Of a stretch of DNA of 35,237 nucleotides, positions 24,110-31,922 are shown one piece after another (within the stretch, counting starts at the first letter, position 1; each line of letters opens with the position of its first letter). The notes under the pieces were generated by a model. The model was not told where the DNA came from and ran no database searches. It saw only the letters and a list, made by a program, of their open reading frames with translations. The stretch comes from Corynebacterium sp. CNJ-954 (lineage in GTDB: Bacteria; Actinomycetota; Actinomycetes; Mycobacteriales; Mycobacteriaceae). The position numbers and the translations under genes were made by a program. Location: contig NZ_MKKI01000012.1 in the NCBI RefSeq assembly GCF_001942345.1, positions 1-35,237 of the forward strand. Reading direction: 5' to 3'.

Positions 24110-25410
24110 GTTTTTCATGTCACTGACTTTGCGGCCGCTTCCATAGCAGCCGCAGGGCTGGCCGTGGCTGACCTGGTTGACTCGTGTGGAGTAACCGCCG
24201 CACCCAAGCGGCTAGTGACAGTTGATCGTCGGCTGGCATCAATGTGGTTTGCATCAAGCTTGCGTCCCCAAGGCTGGCAACCTGCGCCGCTGTGGGACCC
24301 CGTCTCCGGAGATACCCGTGTGTCGATGGCTGGATCCGACTCCACACCAATGCCCTAGCCCATCGCAAGGCCGCAATCGATGTCCTCGGGGTTGAAGCGA
24401 ACAAACAGGCCATTGCTGCCGCCGTGGCCACCTGGGCGAAAGAAGAGTTGGAGAACTGTATCGTGCAGGCTGGGGGTTGTGCCGCTGTGATGCGTACGAT
24501 GGAAGAATGGCAGGCCAGTGAGCAGGGGAAAGCCGTTGCCGGCGAGCCGCTCATCGCTTGGCGAACTGGGCACGAGAGTGCGAAGTCTTTCACCCCGCCC
24601 CAGGGCGCGCAGCGCCCCTTGGCGGGGCTGAGGGTCCTGGATCTCACTCGCGTTTTAGCAGGGCCAGTCGCAACCCGGTTCCTGGCTCAACTAGGAGCTG
24701 AAGTTCTGCGTATCGATCCTCCCTGGTGGGATGAGCCTGGGCTAACACCCGAGGTCATGCTCGGTAAACGATCCGCCACGCTGGACCTGACAGACGCAGA
24801 TCAGCGCAGACTGCTTCTGAAGCTCATCGCTGATGCCGATGTCGTTGTACATGGTTACCGCCCTGGTGCCCTTGACCGGCTCGGCCTCGACGCCGCAACT
24901 CGACAGCAGGTTCGGCCCAGGCTAATCGATGTTAGTCTCGACGCCTATGGTTGGACCGGATCATGGCGAGGAAGACGTGGATTCGACAGCATAGTTCAGA
25001 TGAGCACGGGCATCGCTCATGCTGGGATGCATGGCTTGGCTCGGGACAAGCCCGCCCCGCTGCCGGTGCAGGCGCTCGACCACGGCACCGGCTATTTAAT
25101 GGCATACGCTGTTATCAACGCTCTTGCTAATCAGCAAGACACCGGCTGCGGAGCTATTGCACATCTCTCCCTCGCGCGCACAGCCCACCTGTTGACTAGT
25201 TACGGTGTCGTAGACCCAGTAGACCCAGTAGACCCAGTAGACCCAGAAGATTCGCTGAGTCCCGAAACAGAGTCCGACATCGAAGCAGCGATCGAGCATA
25301 CTGGATGGGGCCCAGCACACCGACTCTATCCGCCTGTGGCTATCGAGGGTGTAAAATTGAGCGCTGAGCGTGGCGGGCGACCGCTGGGAACCGACACCCC
25401 CTGTTGGTGA
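24110..25410 (+). pseudogene. CaiB/BaiF-type CoA-transferase, 5'-truncated and frameshifted
   Basis: Family III CoA-transferase sequence starts right at the IS3 end: VTDFAAASIAAAGLAVADLV, TVDRRLASMWFASSLRP, GWQPAPLWDPVSGD. The frame then breaks near 24308-24315 (one missing base) and continues as DGWIRLHTNALAHRKAAIDV, IVQAGGCAAVMRTMEEWQAS. Later come LAGLRVLDLTRVLAGPVATR, FLAQLGAEVLRIDPP, RGFDSIVQMSTGIAH (with the family's usual active-site region) and an apparently natural C-terminus. The N-terminal part is missing. The left flank of the IS3 element holds no recognisable counterpart, so a deletion accompanied the insertion. Such enzymes move CoA between carboxylic acids. Confidence 0.8.
25210..25245 (+). 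repeat. Four exact 9-bp repeats encoding Val-Asp-Pro
   Basis: GTAGACCCA is repeated four times without a mismatch, encoding VDPVDPVDPVDP after LTSYG in the CoA-transferase remnant. Relatives, as I recall them, have only one such GVVDP. Because nine bases are in frame, slippage expansion leaves the frame intact. Confidence 0.9.
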
Positions 25411-25776
25411 ATAAACGACATCGTCGGCCGATCAGACAAAATTACATCATCGCTGACGTATATTTGGAGTCATTCTATTTGCGACATCCACAATGGGCAA
25501 TAAGAAGAAACTATTTGCAATAGCATCGTTAGATCCCAGTCGATGGGGTCCTAGAATCTGATGTCGGCCTGCAGAACGTTACAGGGCGTGGAGGTGATGC
25601 GCACGCAACGTGCTGGGCAGGTCCCGGCCTCCTCCTTCAGATGCGCGAAGTCGGATGCGGTGGTTATGGAGAAAGCTCTCGCCGACGTACGACCTGCGCA
25701 GTAGGAGGGTCGGTACGGCAGACACCGATATGTCTGTCGTCTTGCGCTATCACCAGTCTGCCACAGCACCGTCTAG
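25411..25776. other. Intergenic region with hairpin
   Basis: This 366-base gap separates the CoA-transferase remnant from the convergent pyridine-nucleotide operon. It is AT-rich at the left (25430-25540). Near the right end ACGGCAGACA (25715-25724) and TGTCTGTCGT (25731-25740) form 10-base arms with one mismatch, 37 bases past the last stop of the operon. The hairpin may end that transcript, though no U-run follows. No gene is supported. Confidence 0.45.
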
Positions 25777-26448
25777 TTAACGCCGCATAGCTGGGCAGTC
25801 GCTGTTGGTAGCAAGAGCTCGTCCTAGTGCGAGCACCCGGGTCAAATCGCGACCCCGGTAGGACGTCGTGGCGAGCGCTTCCACCACGGGACTGGCATTT
25901 ACAGCGACGCTGGGAACGCCGGATTCGAATAGCGGGATGTCTGTGTATGAGTCGCCGTAGGCGACGATCTTGATATCGTCGTCTACGGGTAAGATCTCGC
26001 GGAGTTTATGGAGTAGTGATTGGGCGATTCTGACTTTGTCCTCTCCCTCAAGCACCCCGTCTGGGTCGAACTGTCTGTCGAGCGGATTCTCGCTGGCGTA
26101 GACATAGTGAGCCCCGCGTTCCCGAAGGCCATCGACAAAGAATCGCGGCGACATGGAAATCACGGCAGAGATATCACCCCGTTCATCGATATCCGCGAAA
26201 ACCTCGGCCAATCCGTTCATCCACGGAGCTGAAGTGAAGACGTCATGAATGGCTTCTGGGGTGAGTCGACCCTGCCACAATCGGTGGGTTCGCCGATGAA
26301 ACTCGCGGTTCGAGAGTTTGCCAGCGGCAGACGCTCGTTCGAGATCATGCACTTCATCGACTACCTCAAGGTGTTCGGCTAAAAGCAGTGATGCGCTGGT
26401 CCCGCGCAGTAGCGTGCCATCCATATCGAAAATGTGGAGAAGCGTCAC
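25777..26448 (-). CDS. HAD-superfamily phosphatase (SerB-like)
   Basis: A 223-residue haloacid dehalogenase-type hydrolase. Motif I is HIFDMDGTLLRGTSA (nucleophile Asp and general-acid Asp). The helical cap follows (SNREFHRRTHRLWQGRLTPE). Motif II is in ISAVISMSPRFF and motif IV in IVAYGDSYTDIPLFESG; VEGEDKVRIAQ-like GVLEGEDKVRIAQSL supplies the Lys. The layout matches the HAD-IB/phosphoserine-phosphatase-like group. It is the last gene of a tightly overlapping operon: its GTG start overlaps the stop of the PncC gene (GGTGA). In this context it may remove phosphate from a pyridine mononucleotide, but its substrate is not shown by sequence. Confidence 0.85.
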   Translation of the reverse strand: MTLLHIFDMDGTLLRGTSASLLLAEHLEVVDEVHDLERASAAGKLSNREFHRRTHRLWQGRLTPEAIHDVFTSAPWMNGLAEVFADIDERGDISAVISMSPRFFVDGLRERGAHYVYASENPLDRQFDPDGVLEGEDKVRIAQSLLHKLREILPVDDDIKIVAYGDSYTDIPLFESGVPSVAVNASPVVEALATTSYRGRDLTRVLALGRALATNSDCPAMRR

Positions 26449-26984
26449 CGGGGTCTGCGCTCCTTGTCTGAACCTGCCTTACTGACTAGGTCAGCGAGAT
26501 CGTCGAGTGCCTGCGCAACAGCGAGCCTCCGGACCGTATCGCGGTCACCAGTGAAGACGTGGCGCTGCACCGAGGTATGGTGTGGACGCTGAAACCGGGC
26601 GATGAACACGGTACCGACGGGATTATCGCGGCTGCCGCCTCCCGGGCCAGCATAGCCGGTGATGGCAACGCCGATAACAGCATCCGAATGATCCACCAAT
26701 TGACGTGAGTAGGCTTCGGTTACCGGGGCACTGACAGCGCCATTCTCGGCCCAGAGGGATTCTTCAATGCCTAATCCACGTGCCTTTGCCTCGGTGTGGT
26801 AGAATATAAAACCCCTGTCGAAGACAGCGGAAGCACCGGGAGCGGCGGTGACTGCCGCCGCGAGACTACCACCGGTTACTGTCTCGACGGTGGCAATAGT
26901 GGTTCCGCTGTTGCGTGCCGCTGCAACAACATCTTGGGCTCTTTCAGCGATCAGGTCAGTCAGCGTTGTTTTAAGTTCGCTCAT
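26445..26984 (-). CDS. pncC: CinA C-terminal-domain protein, nicotinamide-nucleotide amidohydrolase (PncC) type
   Basis: A 179-residue stand-alone CinA-type amidohydrolase. Signatures are TIATVETVTGGSLAAAVTAA (active-site Thr/Ser region), FIFYHTEAKARGLGI, NGAVSAPVTEAYSRQL and the glycine-rich VIGVAITGYAGPGGGS followed by NPVGTVFIA. PncC enzymes turn nicotinamide mononucleotide into nicotinate mononucleotide and ammonia. One deviation is ETVTGG where most relatives, as I recall, have ES(C)TGG. Its ATG overlaps the stop of the upstream gene (ATGA), with GGAGGG before it. Sitting downstream of a nicotinamide phosphoribosyltransferase, it has an obvious substrate supply. Confidence 0.85.
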   Translation of the reverse strand: MSELKTTLTDLIAERAQDVVAAARNSGTTIATVETVTGGSLAAAVTAAPGASAVFDRGFIFYHTEAKARGLGIEESLWAENGAVSAPVTEAYSRQLVDHSDAVIGVAITGYAGPGGGSRDNPVGTVFIARFQRPHHTSVQRHVFTGDRDTVRRLAVAQALDDLADLVSKAGSDKERRPR

Positions 26985-27775
26985 CGCTGCCCTCCGTGTA
27001 CTGACGGTATTACCGGTGGTTCATCCGGACGATTTCCCAGCGCTGCGGCTAGTGAGGTGACGAGTGTTGAAGCTGCTTGCGCGGGATCATCGGCGGTGAT
27101 CACCGCTCGACCGACGATGGGGAAGATGCCATCGACCGAAGCCGCGACTGACGCGAGCTGACGGAATTCGTCATCCTGTCCGCGAACCCCAGGGACATAG
27201 AGTGTGGGTTGCGATCCGGCGGCTGCGGCTACGGACACAACGCGTTCGACGTCGGGCCCCAGTGGGACGACCAATGATGACTGCCCTTTTTTTATCGCGA
27301 TGGCCGCGATGTTTTCTAAGATGGCATCATCAATCCAGCCACCGCTGGATACTGTGTAATCGGCGACAGGTAGACGGCCGCCGACCAGCGGGGTCACACC
27401 GTAGTAGGTAAGCCCGCTGATGAAGGCATCCACGATCGTGGGGCCACCCACTGGAAAGACGATCGCTGAGTTCACCCCGTGGCGTGCCAGGATCTCGCCG
27501 AACTTCGGCGCATTGCTTGGTACATCGAGTCCCGCTTTCTGATGGTCGTATATGAGCGGGAGGTCGGTGAGATCGCGGAGCAATTCGAGTAGAGCGCCGA
27601 GCCCCATCTCCAGTGCAAGTTCCGGACCGATCTTATATCCGGTTACTCCAGGAATACCGGAGGTTGCCGTGACTAGGGCGTGAAGGCGGTCGATGGTCGT
27701 GACGTCGAGGGCGATGACGATTCCCTGCCGTATTTGCGACGCATCGTCAGTTGTTACGGGGTTACGATGCGACAC
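26981..27775 (-). CDS. Orotidine-5'-phosphate decarboxylase-like protein
   Basis: A 264-residue TIM-barrel of the OMP decarboxylase suite. It opens GIVIALDVTTIDRLHALV (substrate Asp), continues GYKIGPELALEMGLG (Lys), and has the catalytic stretch LPLIYDHQKAGLDVPSNAPK, a DxxKxxxD form seen in archaeal-type or divergent OMPDCs. Near the end are PTLYVPGVRGQDDEF and GIFPIVGRAVITADDP, matching the phosphate-binding GxxGRxI region. The start is GTG at 27775, overlapping the nadV stop by 14 bases. A housekeeping PyrF would normally sit with pyrimidine genes, whereas this one is locked into a nicotinamide operon, so it may act on a pyridine nucleotide or serve another role. Confidence 0.82.
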   Translation of the reverse strand: MSHRNPVTTDDASQIRQGIVIALDVTTIDRLHALVTATSGIPGVTGYKIGPELALEMGLGALLELLRDLTDLPLIYDHQKAGLDVPSNAPKFGEILARHGVNSAIVFPVGGPTIVDAFISGLTYYGVTPLVGGRLPVADYTVSSGGWIDDAILENIAAIAIKKGQSSLVVPLGPDVERVVSVAAAAGSQPTLYVPGVRGQDDEFRQLASVAASVDGIFPIVGRAVITADDPAQAASTLVTSLAAALGNRPDEPPVIPSVHGGQR

Positions 27776-29246
27776 GTTCGGTCGCCTCCTGTGCGGTGTG
27801 GCTCAGGCCCCCAAGAGCGTTTTCTATGACTGGTTCGTAGAGACTGCGAGCCACGGGGCGTTCGCTCCGTTCGATGAGATCAGCGAAGTTATCGTTGAAC
27901 AGGAGGTGGCCGTTCTCGAAGACGGTGCGCAGCAGGTTCACTTCGTCTCCCAGTTCGTCCTCGCGGATGGTGGTGATCATGCCGTCATGTTCAACGAGGG
28001 CGAGCCGTCCACGCTTGGAGCGCTTGGTGGTGTCGGTGGCGGGTTCCTTATAGACATCGGTCCATTCGCCGTTAATCTTGGCAGCGCTTGCCTTCTGCGC
28101 GAAAGCGAAGGTGTCGCGGTTGATGTACTGCAAAAGCCCTCCGCCCATGCCGAGTACGACATTGTCGGCGGCGATGCTACGGTGTTCTAGCTCGCGGTAG
28201 ATCTCTTTCAATGATTCCAGGGTAAGGCCGTCGCCCTGAGCGGTGCGTATGTAGTCAGGGAGGACCTTATATCCCTTGGAGTTCACGGTGTAACCGAACT
28301 CCTCGAATAGGCCTTCCACTGTGTTGGAGATGACTTGGGCTGGGTCCCCGGAATCCGGGCGTACGTAGACGGTGCTCCCAGAGTCGATGATTTGTTGCTT
28401 GAGCTGGCCTCCGAAGATGGTGTGAACAGCCTTGTCCAGGTCATAGGAGTCCGAGACTGCAACGATCTGTGGCCAGCCCTGGTACTGCTCGATGAGGTTG
28501 GAGTGTGCGTCCGCCTCGTGCTCTCTTCCCCATGCGGTCACGGTTGTGTGTTCTGAATTTGGTTGGGAGATCGCCGGGTTGGTGGCGCCGTAGTACAGTG
28601 TCGCCGCCAGTGAACCGGAGATGGTGTTTGTCTGCCGGAAATTGATCAGGTGGGCCAGCCCTCCGAGTGCTGCTGACTCCTGGGAGCTGACTCCCCGGGC
28701 ACCGTAGTCTTGGAGTACGTCCCGGAGGATTTCTGGGTGGTCTGAAGTCTTCTCTAACGCCTGACGGATCAACTGCTTGGCGTACCAGCTAATGGTTGCG
28801 ACTGAGGTGGGGTACCAGATCGACCGCAGTAGGGCGGTTTCGAAGAAGCTGGTCACCCATGGGTACTTTGGATCGGTATTGACCACCTGGACAAGGACGT
28901 TCTTGTTCGGGAGGACTGTTCCTTCCGGGACGGCCTGGATCTTTACCGGCAGGTACCCGCCGTGGTCGTTGACGATACCTAGCCACCCCTGGCGGTTGAA
29001 TGGGATCCCGTGTTCGCGGGTAATGACCTCGGCCTCATCGATGTCGTCGATAGTGATGGGGTGAAGGAGGTGTTTTTTAATGAATGCCTGTAGGCCGACG
29101 AAAAGCTGTGAGGGATATGTGCCGCCGCGGGATTCGATGTAGCTCGAGACGTACTCGGTCTGCGGTGGGTACAGGTTCCAGTGAGAGTGCTTGTAGGTGT
29201 CGGTGTTGAGGATGAGGTTGTCGAAGTTCGACAGGATCCGAGACAT
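27762..29246 (-). CDS. nadV: Nicotinamide phosphoribosyltransferase
   Basis: A 494-residue NAMPT. From memory the match to the human enzyme is clear throughout: LILNTDTYKHSHWNLYPPQT near the start, DYGARGVSSQESAALGGLAH, TTVTAWGREHEADAHSNLI, STVYVRPDSGDPAQVISN (phosphoribosyl-binding Arg/Asp/Ser/Gly), VLGMGGGLLQYINRDTFAFA and EPATDTTKRSKRGRLALVEH. It makes nicotinamide mononucleotide from nicotinamide and PRPP. The ATG at 29246 has GGAG six bases upstream; a longer frame to 29357 adds nothing family-like. It leads the operon nadV, OMPDC-like, pncC, HAD phosphatase, in which every junction overlaps. Confidence 0.94.
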   Translation of the reverse strand: MSRILSNFDNLILNTDTYKHSHWNLYPPQTEYVSSYIESRGGTYPSQLFVGLQAFIKKHLLHPITIDDIDEAEVITREHGIPFNRQGWLGIVNDHGGYLPVKIQAVPEGTVLPNKNVLVQVVNTDPKYPWVTSFFETALLRSIWYPTSVATISWYAKQLIRQALEKTSDHPEILRDVLQDYGARGVSSQESAALGGLAHLINFRQTNTISGSLAATLYYGATNPAISQPNSEHTTVTAWGREHEADAHSNLIEQYQGWPQIVAVSDSYDLDKAVHTIFGGQLKQQIIDSGSTVYVRPDSGDPAQVISNTVEGLFEEFGYTVNSKGYKVLPDYIRTAQGDGLTLESLKEIYRELEHRSIAADNVVLGMGGGLLQYINRDTFAFAQKASAAKINGEWTDVYKEPATDTTKRSKRGRLALVEHDGMITTIREDELGDEVNLLRTVFENGHLLFNDNFADLIERSERPVARSLYEPVIENALGGLSHTAQEATERVAS

Positions 29247-29444
29247 GAGTTGCTCCGTATCGTGAAGATGCGCGCGCCGCTGGCTGAACGCAAGGCTCAG
29301 GGCTGGCGAACGTAGTGGACTGGCGTGGGTGACGGGGCTCGGTGCCAGATGCAGCAATGGGACACCGGTGGTGTTTTCACACAGCGGCCGTCTCGCGAGG
29401 TGCGTGGTTTACCGGCCGTTGTCTCTATTGGTGGCGGCGGCCGG

Positions 29445-29466
29445 CTGTTGTCAACAGTTTTGTCAA
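29445..29466 (-). promoter_or_regulatory. Candidate promoter and operator of the nadV operon
   Basis: On the minus strand two TTGACA hexamers occur 12 bases apart (complements at 29449-29454 and 29461-29466). The first lies within a near-perfect palindrome CTGTTG-T-CAACAG (29445-29457). No consensus -10 box was found at ideal spacing; CAATAG about 18 bases on is the best. The position, 200 bases before nadV, allows an upstream promoter with a long leader. Confidence 0.4.
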
Positions 29467-29606
29467 TGGTTGATCGCCAGGGCAGCATGCGGGTTTAACC
29501 TGCAGCTGCAACCACTTCTGTTCTTCCACATGCCCGGTGACGATAGTCGTGGAGTTGAGGTGAGGTCGATGGTTCTTCTCACTTCGAATAGCGCTGTGGA
29601 AATAAC

Positions 29607-29620
29607 AGACAGATCGGTCT
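29607..29620. promoter_or_regulatory. Inverted repeat upstream of nadV
   Basis: AGACAGATCGGTCT is palindromic at 12 of 14 positions. It lies 361 bases upstream of the nadV start. It could be a regulator site, but its distance makes this uncertain. The remainder of 29247-29696 contains no gene. GCTGTTGCAA at 29648-29657 resembles an IS6-type end. Confidence 0.25.
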
Positions 29621-29696
29621 ATGCGAGCTGCTTGGATGTGCATTGACGCTGTTGCAAATTGGGCTGTGTATGCGCAGGGTTGTGAACTTTTCCCGT

Positions 29697-29753
29697 CCCG
29701 TATCCTCGGGGCAGGTCACTGGCCTTGGTATGGCTGATTCGCCCTGTTGTTCT
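29697..29753 (+). repeat. Type A IS110 right-end segment, second copy
   Basis: This 57-base block is the reverse complement of 10428-10485 with one substitution and one missing C. At 10428 it follows a type A transposase 3' end, so it is read as the element's right end. Here it stands directly before the left end of another type A copy (from about 29766), with no transposase 3' end before it. Confidence 0.75.
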
Positions 29754-29765
29754 ACGCAATGGCCC

Positions 29766-30283
29766 GGGAGTGGGTGGCGCCGCCGAGGTATCAGGACACG
29801 AGTCGACTGCTAATAGGGACGCGGCTTGCCAGCGCCGGCAAGTGAAGTCTCAACGTAGACGTGGGTGCCCGCACCATGTGTCTGACCACCAGTGCTCTTC
29901 CACCACAACCACATACCGACCTCCCATCCAAGGAGGGAACGTCATCGAAGACACCACCTACGACCCCTCACCTCGGATTAGATGTGGACAAGACCGCCCA
30001 TCACGGTCGCCACTGACCGCCGTTGGCAGCGGGCTCTACGACAAGGCCTTGTCCCGTGATGAAGCCAGTCTGCGCACCGTCTTCGACGAACTCAAGGACC
30101 ACGGCAGTGTGCTGCTGATCGTGGACCAGCCGAATACTGTCGGCGCCCTGCCGATTGCCGTCGCACGGACCTGCGACTGCGCGGTCGCCTACCTGCCTGG
30201 CCTGGCGATGCGAAATGCCGCTGACCTGTACCCCGGACAGGCGAAAACGGATCCCCGGGACGCGTTCATCATTGCCAAAACCG
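29766..30283 (+). pseudogene. IS110 type A, left end and transposase 5' fragment
   Basis: After about 180 bases matching the type A left end, the transposase N-terminus follows: EDTTYD, a frameshifted stretch, then LYDKALSRDEASLRTVFDEL, VLLIVDQPNTVGALPIAVAR and GQAKTDPRDAFIIAKTA. The start codon corresponding to ATG at 8842 is ATC here, and frame changes occur before LYDKAL. The sequence ends abruptly at about 30283 where it is joined to a CGNR zinc-finger gene end. The copy is non-functional. Confidence 0.8.
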
Positions 30284-30487
30284 CGCCTATTGTCCGAGCT
30301 TGGTGAACTTGTCGTCGAAGCACGTCCGGGCAGGCTCAAGGCGTGTGCGAACGATGAATGCAATCTGTTCCTCCTCGATCGCACCAGGCCTGGGACGGCG
30401 AAGTGGTGTTCGATGGCGACCTGCGGAAATCGAATGAAAGCTCGCATTAACGCCTCTCGCCGGCGAAGCGGCACGTCGCACTCGTGA
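30284..30487 (+). pseudogene. CGNR zinc-finger protein, 3' end only
   Basis: In frame with the preceding IS110 fragment is the C-terminal domain of a CGNR zinc-finger protein: SELGELVVEARPGRLKACAN, DECNLFLLDRTRPGTAKWCS, MATCGNRMKARINASRRR. The four zinc-binding Cys (CxxxxC...CxxxxC, with CGNR after the last) are present. The larger N-terminal ABATE-type domain is missing, replaced by the IS110 sequence. These proteins are thought to be stress- or ligand-responsive regulators. Confidence 0.8.
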
Positions 30488-30500
30488 AGCAGTGGGGTCG

Positions 30501-31094
30501 TTACTGTGCTCCGCGCAGGGCGTAGGTGACGAGTCGATCGACGTTGAGCTCATCGAGGGGGACTTTGAGGATGAGCAGGCGGTGGTAGCAGGCGCCCCAG
30601 AGCTGGTCGACCATGATGTCGAGGTCGGCGTCAGCGTGCAGTTCGCCGTCGCGCTGAGCGGAGTGCAGGCGTTGTCGGGCGAGCTCGCGCCTGGGGTGGG
30701 AATAGGTGTCCGTCCACGCTCGGGCAAGGACAGGGTCTATCTGGGCGGTTCCGATGAGTTCGGTCAACGGCTTGCCCGTACTTGGGTGAGAGGCAAGGCG
30801 AACAAAGGCGGTCAGTTGCGCAACCAGGTCCGCATGCAGGTTCCCGGTGTCGGGGAACTCGAGGTCAAGTTCACTGGTAGTGAAGAAGGCTTCTGCCGCT
30901 AGTGCTCCGGGTGAGGGCCACCACTTATACAGGGTCGTCTTGCTCGCGCCAGCGGCCTTCGCGACGCGTTCGAAGGTGACAGCAGACATCCCCTCGGCGA
31001 GCAGTAGTCTGCTTGCCGCGGTGAGTACCCCGTCGCGCACCTCGGCTGCGGGCCGACGTCCGCGACCTCGTGGTGCATCCTCTGGCTGACTCAT
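30501..31094 (-). CDS. TetR-family repressor
   Basis: A 197-residue TetR protein. The N-terminal helix-turn-helix covers about residues 17-62: VRDGVLTAASRLLLAEGMSA, VTFERVAKAAGASKTTLYKW, WPSPGALAAEAFF. The C-terminal part resembles TetR_C_16/AefR-like ligand domains (DLVAQLTAFVRLASHPSTGK, DIMVDQLWGACYHRLLI). The ATG at 31094 follows GGGAG by six bases; a longer frame through the promoter region is rejected. It is divergent from the SDR gene, with a palindrome between them, so it very likely represses that gene and itself until a ligand binds. Confidence 0.9.
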   Translation of the reverse strand: MSQPEDAPRGRGRRPAAEVRDGVLTAASRLLLAEGMSAVTFERVAKAAGASKTTLYKWWPSPGALAAEAFFTTSELDLEFPDTGNLHADLVAQLTAFVRLASHPSTGKPLTELIGTAQIDPVLARAWTDTYSHPRRELARQRLHSAQRDGELHADADLDIMVDQLWGACYHRLLILKVPLDELNVDRLVTYALRGAQ

Positions 31095-31111
31095 CCCTGA
31101 CTCCCTTTTTA

Positions 31112-31126
31112 TGAACGGATCGTTCA
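31112..31126. promoter_or_regulatory. TetR operator palindrome
   Basis: TGAACG-GAT-CGTTCA has perfect six-base arms and lies 18 bases upstream of the TetR start and 58 bases upstream of the SDR start. TGAACG/CGTTCA half-sites are common for TetR repressors, so this is the expected shared operator. Confidence 0.68.
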
Positions 31127-31184
31127 CTAGAGTGGTATGCTCATTTATGAACAACGTGTCCATATTATAGTCGGAGGAGTACTC

Positions 31185-31922
31185 ATGAACAGCACCGCAG
31201 ACCGTGTTGCCATCGTCACTGGTGGCTCCGGAGGCATCGGTAAGGTCAGTGCTGAGCGTCTTGCCGCCGATGGTCTCGCCGTCGTCGTCCACTACGCGGG
31301 CAACAAAGAGCGCGCCGATGAAACGGTCGCAGGTATCGTGTCGGCGGGCGGTCGGGCAATCGCGGTCGGCGGAGACGTCGCCGACGAGACCGACATGGCC
31401 ACGCTCTTCGATGCGGCCGAGCGCGAGTTCGGCGGAGTCGATGTCCTTGTGCACACCGCGGGGATCATGCCGTTGTCGCCGATTGCTGAGTTGGATCTCG
31501 AGGTATTTGACCGAGTGCAGCGCACGAACGTGCGTGGCACGTTCGTCGTTGATCAGTTGGCAGCGCAGCGGATGCGTGACGGGGGTGCGATCGTGAACTT
31601 CTCCACCTCGGTGACGCGCTTGCAGATTCCCGGCTACGGCGCTTACGCTGCGTCAAAGGGTGCGGTGGAGGCCATCACATTGATCCTTGCTCGAGAGCTA
31701 AGGGGACGCGACGTCACTGTCAATGCCGTCTCGCCTGGCCCGACGGCAACCCCTCTGTTCTTCGAGGGCAAGAGCCAGGAACAGATCGATGGAATCGCGG
31801 GCATGAACCCGATGGGTCGCCTGGGCACACCTGCGGATATGGCTGAGGTCGTGTCCTTCCTCGCCGGTCCCGCCCGGTGGGTCAACGGCCAGACCCTCTA
31901 TATCAACGGCGGCGCATCCTGA
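31185..31922 (+). CDS. Short-chain dehydrogenase/reductase
   Basis: A 245-residue classical SDR. The Rossmann cofactor site reads VAIVTGGSGGIGKVSAERLA, followed by VVHYAGNKERADE (a Tyr-Ala-Gly turn that favours NADPH) and GGDVADETDM. HTAGIMPL replaces the usual NNAG. Catalytic residues are Ser in IVNFSTSVTR and Tyr/Lys in YGAYAASKGAVEAI. The ending WVNGQTLYINGGA is standard. The ATG at 31185 follows GGAGGAG by five bases. It is divergent from the TetR gene and probably controlled by it. The group holds ketoreductases and aldehyde reductases, often in detoxification; the substrate is unknown. Confidence 0.92.
   Translation: MNSTADRVAIVTGGSGGIGKVSAERLAADGLAVVVHYAGNKERADETVAGIVSAGGRAIAVGGDVADETDMATLFDAAEREFGGVDVLVHTAGIMPLSPIAELDLEVFDRVQRTNVRGTFVVDQLAAQRMRDGGAIVNFSTSVTRLQIPGYGAYAASKGAVEAITLILARELRGRDVTVNAVSPGPTATPLFFEGKSQEQIDGIAGMNPMGRLGTPADMAEVVSFLAGPARWVNGQTLYINGGAS

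Noticed and set aside
25210..25245. CRISPR-like repeat
   Set aside because: Four adjoining 9-bp units without spacers, in frame inside a coding remnant; this is a simple tandem repeat.
25777..29246. Phage-type NAD-reconstitution module
   Set aside because: NAMPT is shared with such modules, but no NMN adenylyltransferase or other phage genes are present, and the operon is surrounded by ordinary chromosomal and IS sequence.
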